DNA of 64,000 bases from an uncultured Bacteroides sp. (GTDB lineage Bacteria > Bacteroidota > Bacteroidia > Bacteroidales > Bacteroidaceae): NCBI RefSeq assembly GCF_963678845.1, contig NZ_OY787466.1, forward strand, positions 1,116,001 to 1,180,000, given 5' to 3'. How positions within the stretch are numbered: the first letter of the stretch is position 1; every line of letters starts with the position of its first letter. Both the position numbers and the translations under genes were made by a program. The notes below the pieces were generated by a model, which did no database searches, had not been told where the DNA came from, and saw only the letters and a program-made list of their open reading frames with translations. Below are positions 46,140 to 55,858 of this stretch, one piece after another.

Positions 46140-48302
46140 TTATTCCTTAATCGTCATTTCCTTAACCAGATGTGAAGCGCCGGCAAACTTATCAATGATG
46201 AACAGTGTATATCGGATATCCACACAGGCTGCACGTTGTGAAGACGGACGGTAAGCAATGTCTCCGGTTAATCCTTCATAGTTGCGGTCAAATGCTGTAC
46301 CAATCAGTTCACCTTTACCATTAAATACAGGACTTCCGGAATTACCTCCGGTGTTATCTGTGTTTGTTATGAAGCAAACAGGCATTTCTCCGTTTTTCAT
46401 TCCGTAACGTCCAAAGTCTTTATTGTTATATAACTCTTTCAGCTTAGCCGGAACAACGAATTCCCAGTTGTTAGGATCTTCTTTTTGCATTACCCCTTTC
46501 AATGTGGTGTAATAATTATCAACCTCACCGTCTCTGGGCTCATAGGAAAGTACTTTTCCGTAAGTGAGGCGCAGGGTAGAGTTGGCATCCGGATAGATTG
46601 CCATTCCTGCTTCTTTTCTCATTTCGGTCATACCTTTTACCCATGTTTTATGAGCAGCATTATATGTCTTATCCAGATCTTTCATTTCGATGGCTGTTTG
46701 TGCCAATCCGCCAATTACAGAAATGTTGTATAATACCATCCAGTCTGTTTCAATTCTATAGATACTTGGCTTTTCAATAAACTTATTGAATCTTTCCTTA
46801 GAACCGAAGATCGAATTATCGAAACATGCATCAACAAATGCGGAGGAGTTTCCTTTAAAGCGATCTTTTATCACACTGAATATGGTGATGCGTTTTTCTT
46901 CAGGGATTAAAGCGGCATAGACTTTAAGCATCTCTTTAGATATCTTTCTGTCTACTTCCGGATTGTAATCCTTATTGAAATAACTGTCAGCGGCTTTCTT
47001 CAAAGCTTCTTTTTCAGCATCTATTTTCTCTTTGTCCTTACCCTTTAATGAATTGAGCAGTGCCGAAGTAGAAGGAACTTTAGAGAATTCTGTACCACTA
47101 GCCAATGCTTCGCCGATAATCTGCTGATGATACATTGGATCTCTGCGCTGAGCTACGATAGACCGAATCTGGTTGAAAGCTTTCTGATAAGAATCGTCGT
47201 TGTGCGCCTTGCCATAAGCAAGAAGTTTTTCCTGTTGTTCTTTCTTTGTATCAAGTACCTTTAAGTGAACAAGTCCTTCGTTCATTCCAATGGCATTTTT
47301 CCAGTAATTAGCGGAAGATGCATATTTGCTGGCGTACTGAATGCGCACTGCCGGATCTTTCTGCATCTCTTGCATCATGGTAGCCTGACGAATGCCCCGA
47401 ATGGTGTCGCGTGCAAAGTTGGTGGTCTGCATACGTTCTTCCACTTCATCGGAAATCATGTAACGCCAGTTGCGTCCGGGAAATCCCATAACCATGGCAA
47501 AGTCGCCTTCTTTCACACCACTGATATTAAGAGTGAGGTGTTTTTTTACCTTTAATGGAACATTGTTTTTGGAATACTCGGCAGACTTTCCATCTTTATT
47601 GGCATAAATGCGGAACATGGAGAAGTCTCCTGTATGGCGAGGCCACATCCAGTTATCTGTATCGGCACCAAACTTTCCAATGGATGAAGGAGGAGCACCA
47701 ACCATACGGATATCTTTATAGACAGTTTTTACGAACAAGTAGTATTTGTTTCCTCCGTAAAAAACTTTCAGCTCAAGGACGGTAGATGGAGTTTGCTCAA
47801 TCTTGTTTTCTTCTGCAAACTTCTTGGCTACTGTTTCTAAATATTTAGGTGACAGATAATTCACTCCTTCCGGATCATCGTCTTTCTTTAATCTATCCTG
47901 AACAAAGGTGGTTACATCCAGAATTTTATCAATGAAAGTAACTGTCAAACCTTTGCATGGAAGTTCCTGCTCACGGTTCATTGCCCAGAAACCATCGGTC
48001 AGGTAATCGTGTTCTACCGAACTTTGTTGCTGTATGTAGCTGTATCCGCAGTGATGGTTGGTAAGGATTAAGCCTTCGGATGAGATAACTTCACCCGTGC
48101 ATCCGGCACCAAAGTGAACTACTGCATCTTTTATACTGATGCCATCCGGATTATAAACCTGATCAATGGGAACTTCCAGTCCCAGTTCGTACATTGCAGC
48201 GGCATTCTGTTCTTTGAGATCTGGCAACATCCACATACCTTCATGAGCATAACTGCCCATGAAGTACATAAATGCTGTGGCTGTAAATAGAAATTTCTTC
48301 AT
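46140..48302 (-). CDS. S46 dipeptidyl-peptidase, DPP11-type (Asp/Glu-specific)
   Basis: This 720-residue periplasmic serine peptidase has a signal peptide (residues 1-19). It releases dipeptides from peptide N-termini. The chymotrypsin-like catalytic His is in LTNHHCGY and the Ser in NTGGNSGSPVF. The specificity residue after it is Arg673 in AFDRNYEG, the position and residue that give Porphyromonas gingivalis DPP11 its preference for Asp/Glu at P1. It lies 17 bp after a DPP7-type paralogue, with a terminator at 46051-46084. Confidence 0.88.
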   Translation of the reverse strand: MKKFLFTATAFMYFMGSYAHEGMWMLPDLKEQNAAAMYELGLEVPIDQVYNPDGISIKDAVVHFGAGCTGEVISSEGLILTNHHCGYSYIQQQSSVEHDYLTDGFWAMNREQELPCKGLTVTFIDKILDVTTFVQDRLKKDDDPEGVNYLSPKYLETVAKKFAEENKIEQTPSTVLELKVFYGGNKYYLFVKTVYKDIRMVGAPPSSIGKFGADTDNWMWPRHTGDFSMFRIYANKDGKSAEYSKNNVPLKVKKHLTLNISGVKEGDFAMVMGFPGRNWRYMISDEVEERMQTTNFARDTIRGIRQATMMQEMQKDPAVRIQYASKYASSANYWKNAIGMNEGLVHLKVLDTKKEQQEKLLAYGKAHNDDSYQKAFNQIRSIVAQRRDPMYHQQIIGEALASGTEFSKVPSTSALLNSLKGKDKEKIDAEKEALKKAADSYFNKDYNPEVDRKISKEMLKVYAALIPEEKRITIFSVIKDRFKGNSSAFVDACFDNSIFGSKERFNKFIEKPSIYRIETDWMVLYNISVIGGLAQTAIEMKDLDKTYNAAHKTWVKGMTEMRKEAGMAIYPDANSTLRLTYGKVLSYEPRDGEVDNYYTTLKGVMQKEDPNNWEFVVPAKLKELYNNKDFGRYGMKNGEMPVCFITNTDNTGGNSGSPVFNGKGELIGTAFDRNYEGLTGDIAYRPSSQRAACVDIRYTLFIIDKFAGASHLVKEMTIKE

Positions 48303-48319
48303 AAATTTAAGAAGCTATT

Positions 48320-50485
48320 TTATTCTTCAATAGTCATTTCATCAACCAGATGCTTGCTGTTTCCTAGTTTTTCTACGATAAACAACACGTAGCGGATGTC
48401 AACGCAGATACATCTTTGAAGATCATTGTTGAAATTGATGTCTCCGCTTAATGATTCCCAGTTGCCATCGAAAGCTGCACCGATTAACTGACCTTTTCCA
48501 TTGATAACCGGACTTCCGGAATTACCACCGGTAATGTCGTTTGTAGAAAGGAAGCAAACCGGCATTTCACCGTTCTTCATTGCATAACGTCCGAAGTCTT
48601 TGTTGTTATATAACTCTTTAAGTTTAGCTGGAACAGTAAACTCGCGGTTGTTAGGATCTTCTTTTTCCATGATTCCCTTCATGGTAGTGAAGTATTTGTA
48701 GTGTACTCCATCTTTAGGATCGTATGATTTTACATTACCATAAGTAAGGCGAAGGGTGAAGTTTGCATCAGGGTAGGAGGGAACAGGTTCCTTCATTTCA
48801 TTTAATCCGCGAACATAAGTTTTGTGAAGCAATGCCAGTGATTCAGATAAAGACTTGCTGCCTTGAGACAGTTCCTTTAATTTGTCGTATTTTGCACGAA
48901 CATATTTCGCCATTAAGTCTTTCTCCAAAGCACTTTTTGTAGGATTCTTTATAAAACGGTCGAAATTTGCCTGATTTGCGAAAATAGAATTATCATAGCA
49001 AGCATCAACAAACTTATTGTAATCTCCTTTAAATTCTTTTTCAATTACTGAATAGATAGCGGGACGTTGTTCGGCCGGAATCATTTCTGCATACAATGGA
49101 AGAAGAGCCTTAGCCACTTTGCGGTCAACTTCATGGTCGTAATCCTTATTGTGGATCTGGCTATATGATTTCTTCATCTTCTCAATCATGGAAGCAACCA
49201 GAACTTTATCTTTTTTATCCAAAGCTGTTTTCAGTGTATCACAAAGAAGATAAGGAGTACCGAACTCAATGCCTCCTAAGAATACTTCCTGGAAACAAGT
49301 TGCCTGGTATTCACTACCTGATATTTTGGAGATGGCATCGTCTATCTTCTTAACTACATCCATGTATTCCTGATTGCCTTTTGATTTAGCAAATTCAATG
49401 AACTTGTTTTCCTGAGCAATTTTAGTTTCAATAACTTTGTTATCAACAATTGCTTTGTTCATTCCGATAGAGTTCTTCCAGTAGTTGCATGAACGTGCAT
49501 ATTTGCTTGCATACTGAATGCGTACTTTATCGCTTTTGTTCATTTCGGCAATCAATACATCCTGACGAGCACCGCGAACACGGATTCTTGGAGCATTCTG
49601 TGCTTCCATGCGTTCTTTAACTTCAGATGCAGTAAGGTAGCGTGAAGTTCTTCCCGGGAAACCCATAACCATGGCATAGTCACCTTCCTGAACTCCTTTT
49701 AAAGAGATGGTGAGGTGTTTTTTGCATTTCAAAGGAACGTTGCTGGGACTGTATTCAGCTGGTTCACCATTAGCATCGGCATAGATACGGAACATAGAGA
49801 AGTCACCGGTATGGCGTGGCCACATCCAGTTGTCTGTTTCTCCGCCAAACTTACCAATTGCTGAAGGAGGAGCAGCAACCATACGCACGTCGCTGTATCT
49901 TTTCTTAAACATTAAATAGTATTTGTTTCCTGCGTAGAATGGAAGAGCCTGAGCGCTGATGCCCGGTTTCCCTTTTAAATCACTTTTAGCAAGTAGTTGG
50001 TCGGCAAGCTTTGTAAGATAACCGTTTGTATAAGAATCAATTACGGTAGTTTTGCCCTCCTTAATCTGAGTGTTTACAAGATCAGTGATATCTTCTATTC
50101 TTTCAATGTAAGTGAAAGCAAGTCCCGGAGTAGGAATTTCTTCCTTGCGGTTCTTAGCCCAGAAACCGTCGGTTAAATAGTCGTGTTCTACGGAACTGTG
50201 TTGCTGAATGGCATCATAGCCACAATGATGGTTGGTCAGGATTAATCCTTCCGAAGAGATAATTTCACCAGTGCATCCACCACCAAAAATACCTACAGCA
50301 TCTTTAAGGGAAACTCCGTTTGGATTATATACATCGTCGGCTTCAAGCAGCAAACCTTGCTTTTTCATCATGTCAATGGAATGTTGCTCTTTCATTAACT
50401 GAAGCAGCCACATACCTTCATCTGCCTTTGCAGATACAAATGTAAGTACTAATAGTACAAACAAAGAAGTTCTCAATTTATTCAT
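48320..50485 (-). CDS. S46 dipeptidyl-peptidase, DPP7-type (hydrophobic-specific)
   Basis: This is a 721-residue paralogue of the following gene with a signal peptide (about residues 1-21). The catalytic His is in LTNHHCGY and the Ser in ITGGNSGSPVI. The specificity position has Gly674 (AFDGNWES), as in DPP7, which accepts bulky hydrophobic P1 residues. Together the pair would cover acidic and hydrophobic dipeptide release in the periplasm, feeding peptide catabolism. The promoter at 50517-50524 lies just before the start. Confidence 0.88.
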   Translation of the reverse strand: MNKLRTSLFVLLVLTFVSAKADEGMWLLQLMKEQHSIDMMKKQGLLLEADDVYNPNGVSLKDAVGIFGGGCTGEIISSEGLILTNHHCGYDAIQQHSSVEHDYLTDGFWAKNRKEEIPTPGLAFTYIERIEDITDLVNTQIKEGKTTVIDSYTNGYLTKLADQLLAKSDLKGKPGISAQALPFYAGNKYYLMFKKRYSDVRMVAAPPSAIGKFGGETDNWMWPRHTGDFSMFRIYADANGEPAEYSPSNVPLKCKKHLTISLKGVQEGDYAMVMGFPGRTSRYLTASEVKERMEAQNAPRIRVRGARQDVLIAEMNKSDKVRIQYASKYARSCNYWKNSIGMNKAIVDNKVIETKIAQENKFIEFAKSKGNQEYMDVVKKIDDAISKISGSEYQATCFQEVFLGGIEFGTPYLLCDTLKTALDKKDKVLVASMIEKMKKSYSQIHNKDYDHEVDRKVAKALLPLYAEMIPAEQRPAIYSVIEKEFKGDYNKFVDACYDNSIFANQANFDRFIKNPTKSALEKDLMAKYVRAKYDKLKELSQGSKSLSESLALLHKTYVRGLNEMKEPVPSYPDANFTLRLTYGNVKSYDPKDGVHYKYFTTMKGIMEKEDPNNREFTVPAKLKELYNNKDFGRYAMKNGEMPVCFLSTNDITGGNSGSPVINGKGQLIGAAFDGNWESLSGDINFNNDLQRCICVDIRYVLFIVEKLGNSKHLVDEMTIEE

Positions 50486-50516
50486 TGGATTAATATTTAG
50501 TATTTATTTTGAATTA

Positions 50517-50524
50517 CAAAGATA
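50517..50524 (-). promoter_or_regulatory. Candidate -7 box for the DPP7-DPP11 operon
   Basis: The minus strand reads TATCTTTG, about 30 bp before the start codon. Confidence 0.55.
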
Positions 50525-50701
50525 TAATTAAATAGTTATCCATTCTTTAAACTATTTCAGAACATTTTTAAGATGCTGCTGATTTTATAATTCTTTATAA
50601 TTTCCTGAATTTATAGTTGCAGATTCTTAGTAACTACAGATTTGATTTCCAAATTTATAATATAAGGGCGGAACTAATAATTCAGTCTTTAATAGTAATT
50701 T

Positions 50702-50715
50702 GAACCAGCTGGTTC
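50702..50715. promoter_or_regulatory. Perfect 14-bp palindrome between divergent genes
   Basis: GAACCAGCTGGTTC lies in the 402-bp gap between DPP7 (leftward) and a lipoprotein gene (rightward). It is a possible operator; the gap holds nothing else beyond the two promoters. Confidence 0.4.
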
Positions 50716-50838
50716 TTTCTGTTTATATAAATGAGTAAACGAATCCATTTATCAGTTAATATTCCATTCGTTTTGAGAATTTCATCTACAAAAGTTTTAA
50801 ATATTGATAAAATGTTTCTCGAACTAGATTATTGGTGT

Positions 50839-50846
50839 TACATTTG
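50839..50846 (+). promoter_or_regulatory. Candidate -7 box for the DUF4369-like lipoprotein
   Basis: TACATTTG fits TAnnTTTG, with TTTC 20 bp upstream. Confidence 0.5.
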
Positions 50847-50887
50847 CCTTGTATTATTAATAACGACTATATTTATTTAGACAGAAT

Positions 50888-51649
50888 ATGATTAAATTCT
50901 ACTCTTCATTACTCTTCATTTTATTAGCATTTACTTCTTGCAGTAAAAGTTATAAAATAACAGGTGTATCTTCGGTTTCAAGCCTGGACGGAAAAAAGCT
51001 GTTTCTCAAAGTGGCAAAGAATGGCCAATGGGTAGCAGTAGATTCAGCTGAGGTTGTGCATGGCGAGTTTACTATGAAAGGAAGTGTGGATTCAGTACAA
51101 ATGGTCTCTCTTTTCATGGATGATGATAATATTATGCCAATGGTATTGGAAGGGGGAAATATTGATGTTTCAATATCAAATACCAAATTGACAGTTAAGG
51201 GTACTCCTCTGAATGAGAAGCTATATACTTTTGTAGATAAGAAAGCATCTATGGATGCCCGTGTAGCAGATTTAGGACATAAGGAAGCGAAGATGATTCT
51301 TGATGGAGTGGATCCTGCAGAAATAAATCAGATTCTGACTAAAGAGAGTGATCAGCTGATGAATGAGATTAATGTTTATGTGAAGTCCTTTATTGCTGAA
51401 AACTATGAGAATGTACTGGGGCCGGGAGTCTTTTTGATGATAAGCAGTAATCTTCCTTACCCACTGATGACACCTGCTATGGAGGATATGGTAAAGAATG
51501 CTCCTGATTCATTTAAGAATAATCCTTTGATTAAAGAATATGTGACTAAAGCGCATGAAAATATGCAATCAATTCAGGAACATCAGATGATGCAGCAAAA
51601 TGAACAGCAGGCGGCATCTATGCCTCAACCTACTGTTGCTAATAATTAA
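50888..51649 (+). CDS. DUF4369-like lipoprotein
   Basis: This 253-residue lipoprotein has its lipobox Cys at about residue 18 (FTSCSKSY). Residues about 22-115 form the beta-sandwich seen in DUF4369 proteins (LFLKVAKNGQWVAVDSAEVVHGEFTMKGSVDS), often the N-terminal part of thioredoxin-like lipoproteins; here no thioredoxin domain follows. The rest is helical, with a Gln/Met-rich tail. Its stop codon overlaps the stop of the convergent plsC gene by 4 bp, leaving no room for a terminator. Function is unknown. Confidence 0.7.
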   Translation: MIKFYSSLLFILLAFTSCSKSYKITGVSSVSSLDGKKLFLKVAKNGQWVAVDSAEVVHGEFTMKGSVDSVQMVSLFMDDDNIMPMVLEGGNIDVSISNTKLTVKGTPLNEKLYTFVDKKASMDARVADLGHKEAKMILDGVDPAEINQILTKESDQLMNEINVYVKSFIAENYENVLGPGVFLMISSNLPYPLMTPAMEDMVKNAPDSFKNNPLIKEYVTKAHENMQSIQEHQMMQQNEQQAASMPQPTVANN

Positions 51650-52401
51650 TCCTGATCAGGATTAAGTACCATTCCCTTATGTTTTTGGGGAATGGAGCTT
51701 TCTATCTCTTTATAAGATTCCTCTAATATTTCTTGAATATTCTTTGTTCCTTTTCCTTTTGGGGGAATTGGTTTGTGAATAGTGAGTATCATATTATGCC
51801 GGTGAATCCATTTCCCTGTACGAGGAAGAATATCAAATGAACCGTCAATTGTTAATGGAACAACAGCCAGTTGCAAATCATCTGCCAGTTGGAATGCTCC
51901 TTTTTTAAAATACCCCATATGACCACTGAAGCTCCGCGCACCTTCCGGAAAAACTACCACCGAAGTTCCTTCAGTGAGCGTTGCCTTGGTTTTCTGGATT
52001 GTTTCTAATACCTTTCTGGGGCCACTTCTGTCAACGAATATGTGTCCGGCTTCTGCACAAGCTTTCCCTACAAAAGGTATTTTCCGTATTCCCTTTTTCA
52101 TCATCCACTTAAAGTTTCTTCCCAGATATCCATAAATAAGGAAAATATCAAATGATCCTTGATGGTTCGCAACAAAGACATAAGATGTTTTTCCTTTGAT
52201 ATTTTCTTTTCCGTTGACTTTTACGCGTATCAATAAAAAGAAACATACTAATCTTGACCAGATTTTACCGGGGTAATATCCCCAAAAATGCGCACTTCCC
52301 AATGTGCATCCTGCAATGGTAATTAATGCAGTTAGAATTGTTATTACAAGAAGTATGGGAAGTACGATGCAAACTTGATAGATATAGTATAAGAATTTCA
52401 T
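51646..52401 (-). CDS. plsC: 1-acyl-sn-glycerol-3-phosphate acyltransferase (PlsC family)
   Basis: This 251-residue inner-membrane enzyme makes phosphatidic acid by acylating lysophosphatidic acid. An N-terminal hydrophobic segment (about 5-35) precedes the acyltransferase motifs NHQGSFD (the HX4D catalytic pair), GHIFVDRSG and FPEGARS. The family also includes acyltransferases for other lipid acceptors. It follows kbl by 5 bp on the same strand. Confidence 0.87.
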   Translation of the reverse strand: MKFLYYIYQVCIVLPILLVITILTALITIAGCTLGSAHFWGYYPGKIWSRLVCFFLLIRVKVNGKENIKGKTSYVFVANHQGSFDIFLIYGYLGRNFKWMMKKGIRKIPFVGKACAEAGHIFVDRSGPRKVLETIQKTKATLTEGTSVVVFPEGARSFSGHMGYFKKGAFQLADDLQLAVVPLTIDGSFDILPRTGKWIHRHNMILTIHKPIPPKGKGTKNIQEILEESYKEIESSIPQKHKGMVLNPDQD

Positions 52402-52406
52402 GCAAA

Positions 52407-53594
52407 TTATTTTATTACACCTAATTCTTTTCCTACTTTAATAAACGCATTGATACATCTGTCCAGATGAATTTTATTGTGGCCAGCTGATAGTTGAACG
52501 CGAATTCTGGCTTGGTCTTTTGGTACTACCGGATAATAGAAACCAGTTACATAAATTCCTTCTTCCTGTAACTTGGCTGCATATTCCTGTGATAGTTTGG
52601 CATCATAAAGCATCACGGCACAAATAGCGCTTTGAGTAGGTTTGATATCAAATCCGGCTTCAATCATTTTTGTCCGGAAGTAAGTTACATTCTCAACTAG
52701 CTTATCATGTAAGTCGTTATTCTCTTTCAACATTTTGAAAACTTCCATGCTAGCACCAATTACTGCGGGAGGAATAGAGTTAGAGAATAAATAAGGGCGA
52801 GAGCGCTGACGAAGCAATTCGATAATCTCTTTGCGACCGGTGGTAAATCCGCCAATGGCTCCGCCAAATGCTTTACCCAGTGTACCTGTCATTATATCAA
52901 TGCGACCGTAGGTATTGAACTGTTCATTTACTCCATGTCCAGTTTTTCCAACTACACCGGCAGAGTGACACTCGTCAACCATTACAAGTGCGTCATATTT
53001 ATCTGCTAAGTCACAAATCTTGTCCAGTGGAGCCACGTTGCCGTCCATTGAGAAAACTCCGTCTGTAACAACGATACGGAAGCGTTGCGCTTGTGCCTCC
53101 TGCAAACATTTTTCCAGTTCCTCCATATTCGCATTTGCATAGCGGTAGCGTTTTGCCTTGCAAAGTCTTACACCGTCAATGATTGAAGCGTGATTTAATG
53201 AGTCTGAGATGATAGCATCTTCTTCTCCAAGCAAAGGTTCAAACACACCGCCATTGGCATCAAAGCAGGCAGCATAAAGAATTGTGTCTTCAGTCTTGAA
53301 ATAATCAGAAATTGCAGCTTCCAGTTCTTTGTGAACATCTTGAGTTCCGCAAATGAAACGTACTGAAGACATTCCATACCCACGTCTGTCCATCATCTCT
53401 TTAGCAGCTGCAATTAAACGAGGATTGTTTGATAATCCCAGGTAATTGTTTGCACAAAAGTTTAGTACTTCTTTGCCGTTCACAGTAATAGCTGCTTGCT
53501 GTGCACTTTCAATTAATCTCTCTTCTTTATAAAGTCCCGCTTCTCTAATCTCAGTGATTACATCACCAAGATAATTTTTCATCTTATTGTACAT
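52407..53594 (-). CDS. kbl: 2-amino-3-ketobutyrate CoA ligase (glycine C-acetyltransferase)
   Basis: This 395-residue PLP enzyme of the alpha-oxoamine synthase family splits 2-amino-3-oxobutyrate with CoA into glycine and acetyl-CoA, the second step of threonine breakdown. Landmarks are NFCANNYLGLSNNP, the PLP-binding DECHSAGVVG and the Lys site TGTLGKAFGGAIGG. A second in-frame ATG lies four codons on; the first is kept because it fits the family N-terminus. It is divergent from the threonine dehydrogenase gene at 53774, the first step of the same pathway. Confidence 0.92.
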   Translation of the reverse strand: MYNKMKNYLGDVITEIREAGLYKEERLIESAQQAAITVNGKEVLNFCANNYLGLSNNPRLIAAAKEMMDRRGYGMSSVRFICGTQDVHKELEAAISDYFKTEDTILYAACFDANGGVFEPLLGEEDAIISDSLNHASIIDGVRLCKAKRYRYANANMEELEKCLQEAQAQRFRIVVTDGVFSMDGNVAPLDKICDLADKYDALVMVDECHSAGVVGKTGHGVNEQFNTYGRIDIMTGTLGKAFGGAIGGFTTGRKEIIELLRQRSRPYLFSNSIPPAVIGASMEVFKMLKENNDLHDKLVENVTYFRTKMIEAGFDIKPTQSAICAVMLYDAKLSQEYAAKLQEEGIYVTGFYYPVVPKDQARIRVQLSAGHNKIHLDRCINAFIKVGKELGVIK

Positions 53595-53644
53595 GATTAT
53601 ATTTTTAATTAATTTGATTGATATTTATTTGATAACATAACATA

Positions 53645-53668
53645 AAAGTGGTTTCTATTAACCACTTT
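53645..53668. promoter_or_regulatory. Inverted repeat between kbl and tdh
   Basis: AAAGTGGTT and AACCACTTT form 9-bp arms around TCTATT in the 179-bp divergent region. A shared operator is plausible. A near -7 box TTACTTTG for the dehydrogenase gene is at 53733-53740. Confidence 0.4.
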
Positions 53669-53773
53669 ACAAAAGTCAACATTATTGTTTGAATAAACAA
53701 GGTTTTTGGGTTCATAATAATAAAAAATGTAGTTACTTTGCAGTCTATATATAACAAATAAATAGTAAGTGCA

Positions 53774-54727
53774 ATGAAAAATATTTTGGTAGTAGGGGCT
53801 ACCGGACAAATAGGATCAGAACTCACGATGGAGTTGCGTAAACGTTATGGTAATAATAATGTAGTAGCCGGATATATTCCAAGTGCGGCACCTCAAGGTG
53901 ATCTACGTGATTCGGGTCCATCTGAAGTAGCTGATGTTGTTGATCCAAATCAGATTCCCGAAATAGTAAAGAAGTATAAGATTGATACTATTTATAATCT
54001 TGCAGCTCTCCTTTCAGTTGTAGCAGAAAGCAAACCTATGCTGGCATGGAATGTCGGCATTAATGGCTTACTCAACATTCTGGAAGTTGCCCGTGAGTAT
54101 AACTGTGCTGTTTTTACTCCTAGTTCTATTGGCTCGTTTGGTGAAACTACTCCTCATGTAAAAACGCCTCAGGATACTATTCAGCGCCCATGTACCATGT
54201 ATGGTGTAACAAAGGTAACCACCGAGCTTCTTAGTGATTATTATCACAAAAAATACGGAGTAGATACCCGTGCAGTTCGTTTCCCGGGAATTATTTCCAA
54301 TGTAACACCTCCGGGAGGTGGAACAACAGATTATGCTGTCGATATATATTATTCGGCTGTGAAAGGTGAAAAATTTGTTTGCCCCATTAAAGAAGGTACA
54401 TTTATGGATATGATGTATATGCCGGATGCACTACATGCCGCTATTTCACTTTTGGAGGCTGATCCTACAAAACTGATTCACCGCAATGCATTCAATATTG
54501 CTTCAATGAGTTTTGCTCCTGAAAATATTTATGCTGAAATAAAGAAGAACATACCTTCATTCGAGATGGTTTATGATATTGATCCTTTAAAACAATGTAT
54601 TGCAGATAGCTGGCCGGATAGTTTGGATGATACCTGTGCCCGTGAAGAGTGGGGCTGGAAACCTCAGTTTAATCTGGAGAGCATGACTGTAGACATGATT
54701 GAAAAACTAAAAAACAGAATCCTTTAA
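53774..54727 (+). CDS. L-threonine 3-dehydrogenase, short-chain/epimerase type
   Basis: This 317-residue NAD-dependent enzyme has the Rossmann motif VVGATGQIGSEL at the N-terminus and the catalytic Tyr-Lys in TMYGVTKVTTELL. This epimerase-like form oxidises threonine to 2-amino-3-oxobutyrate in place of the zinc-dependent Tdh. PGIISNVTPPGGGTTDYAVDIYY is characteristic of the group. Placement opposite kbl supports the call. A large hairpin terminator follows. Confidence 0.88.
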   Translation: MKNILVVGATGQIGSELTMELRKRYGNNNVVAGYIPSAAPQGDLRDSGPSEVADVVDPNQIPEIVKKYKIDTIYNLAALLSVVAESKPMLAWNVGINGLLNILEVAREYNCAVFTPSSIGSFGETTPHVKTPQDTIQRPCTMYGVTKVTTELLSDYYHKKYGVDTRAVRFPGIISNVTPPGGGTTDYAVDIYYSAVKGEKFVCPIKEGTFMDMMYMPDALHAAISLLEADPTKLIHRNAFNIASMSFAPENIYAEIKKNIPSFEMVYDIDPLKQCIADSWPDSLDDTCAREEWGWKPQFNLESMTVDMIEKLKNRIL

Positions 54728-54771
54728 GAAACTCTGAATAGGAGGATAGCTGACAGGAATCTCACCTTATA

Positions 54772-54840
54772 AAAAGCATCATAATAAGGATGTGCATAAA
54801 ACATTGATTTTGCACTTTTTTATTATGATGCTTTTCTTTT
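54772..54840 (+). terminator. Rho-independent terminator after the threonine dehydrogenase gene
   Basis: AAAAGCATCATAATAA pairs with TTATTATGATGCTTTT, with an inner GTGCA/TGCAC stem, then CTTTTT. Confidence 0.7.
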
Positions 54841-55116
54841 TAAGTCATTGGAGAATGGATTTTATTTATACTCCAATGCTTGTCTGGTTATTGGGGAATA
54901 ATTTGAAATGATCGGTGAATAAAAAATAGATACATTTGTTAGCTCTGATAATTTTGTTACTTGTAGGGTGTCTCTTGTTGATTTTATGTTTAAATTGCAG
55001 ATAATCAAATGTTTAATATATATTCTGTTTTTGAATATATTTATCCCGAAAAAACAGAATTATTCAGGTTGTTTTTGAGGGGGTAACAGGATGTCTGCAT
55101 CTGAAACCCTTTGGTA

Positions 55117-55182
55117 GTGGGGGTGACAAATTTTATCACGGGACATATAAAAGAAGTTATTTTATAAGTTTGTCACCACCAC
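55117..55182. repeat. Inverted repeat in a 570-bp gap
   Basis: GTGGGGGTGACAAA (55117-55130) faces TTTGTCACCACCAC (55169-55182) with one mismatch, 38 nt apart. Nothing else recognisable lies in 54841-55228. Confidence 0.5.
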
Positions 55183-55228
55183 GTAAAAAATATATACGTG
55201 CAATCTGAGTCTGTTGAGTATTGTAGTT

Positions 55229-55270
55229 AAAAAGAAAAGCTTCCGTCTCTTATGGATAAGAAACAGAAGC
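55229..55270 (-). terminator. Rho-independent terminator after the first Spy-like gene
   Basis: On the minus strand GCTTCTGTTTCTTAT pairs with ATAAGAGACGGAAGC, followed by TTTTCTTTTT. Confidence 0.8.
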
Positions 55271-55297
55271 CTTCATTATATTATGAATTTTGTTCAG

Positions 55298-55690
55298 CTA
55301 TTCCGTTGGAGCATCACCCTGAGGACGTTCACCCTGTGGTCTGCGACCATTTCTTGGATTCTTTTTCTCTAGCTCAATATATTTAGTGTATTGTTCCGGA
55401 GTAAGGTTCTTTTTTACCATTTCATTGCGGGCTTCTCTCATTTTGCCCATTGCTTCTCTCATTTCTTCTCTGGAAACATCTTTCTTTTCCCATGTAGCCT
55501 GCATCTGAGTTCTCAGCTCAGTGTCACCTTTTTTAAGATTGGCAACCTGATCGTCGGTCAGCTTTAACTCTTCAATCATCTGTTTACTTGGAAAGTCCGG
55601 TGCTTTTCTTCCTTTACCGGGTTGCGCCTGTAGGGTGGAAGATAATCCCATTAGCACAATGGCTAATAACATAAACAATTTTGTTCTCAT
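55298..55690 (-). CDS. Small Spy/CpxP-like periplasmic protein
   Basis: This 130-residue protein has a signal peptide (1-22, LQA-QP) and a charged helical body (LKLTDDQVANLKKGDTELRTQM, NLTPEQYTKYIELEKKN) with LTxxQ-type repeats as in Spy chaperones and the Bacteroides DUF4890 group. The tail is Gly/Arg/Pro/Gln-rich. It probably acts in envelope protein folding or stress. A paralogue lies next to it at 55859-56329. Confidence 0.65.
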   Translation of the reverse strand: MRTKLFMLLAIVLMGLSSTLQAQPGKGRKAPDFPSKQMIEELKLTDDQVANLKKGDTELRTQMQATWEKKDVSREEMREAMGKMREARNEMVKKNLTPEQYTKYIELEKKNPRNGRRPQGERPQGDAPTE

Positions 55691-55858
55691 TTTACGTTTG
55701 TTTTTTTTAAAATTAAATGTGTAAATTATGTGTTGTAAAAAAATAACTTTTCTGATTACAAGATAGTTTTGAGTTGCGATACTGGAATATAGAACAATGA
55801 TTCCGGTTCTGTATAATCAGAATATAGAATGAAGTTTAGTCGTAAAATGCAGTTCGTT

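Noticed and set aside
53605..53826. Open frames of 66-73 codons upstream of kbl
   Set aside because: They overlap the divergent promoter region and the start of the threonine dehydrogenase gene, and have no protein-like composition.
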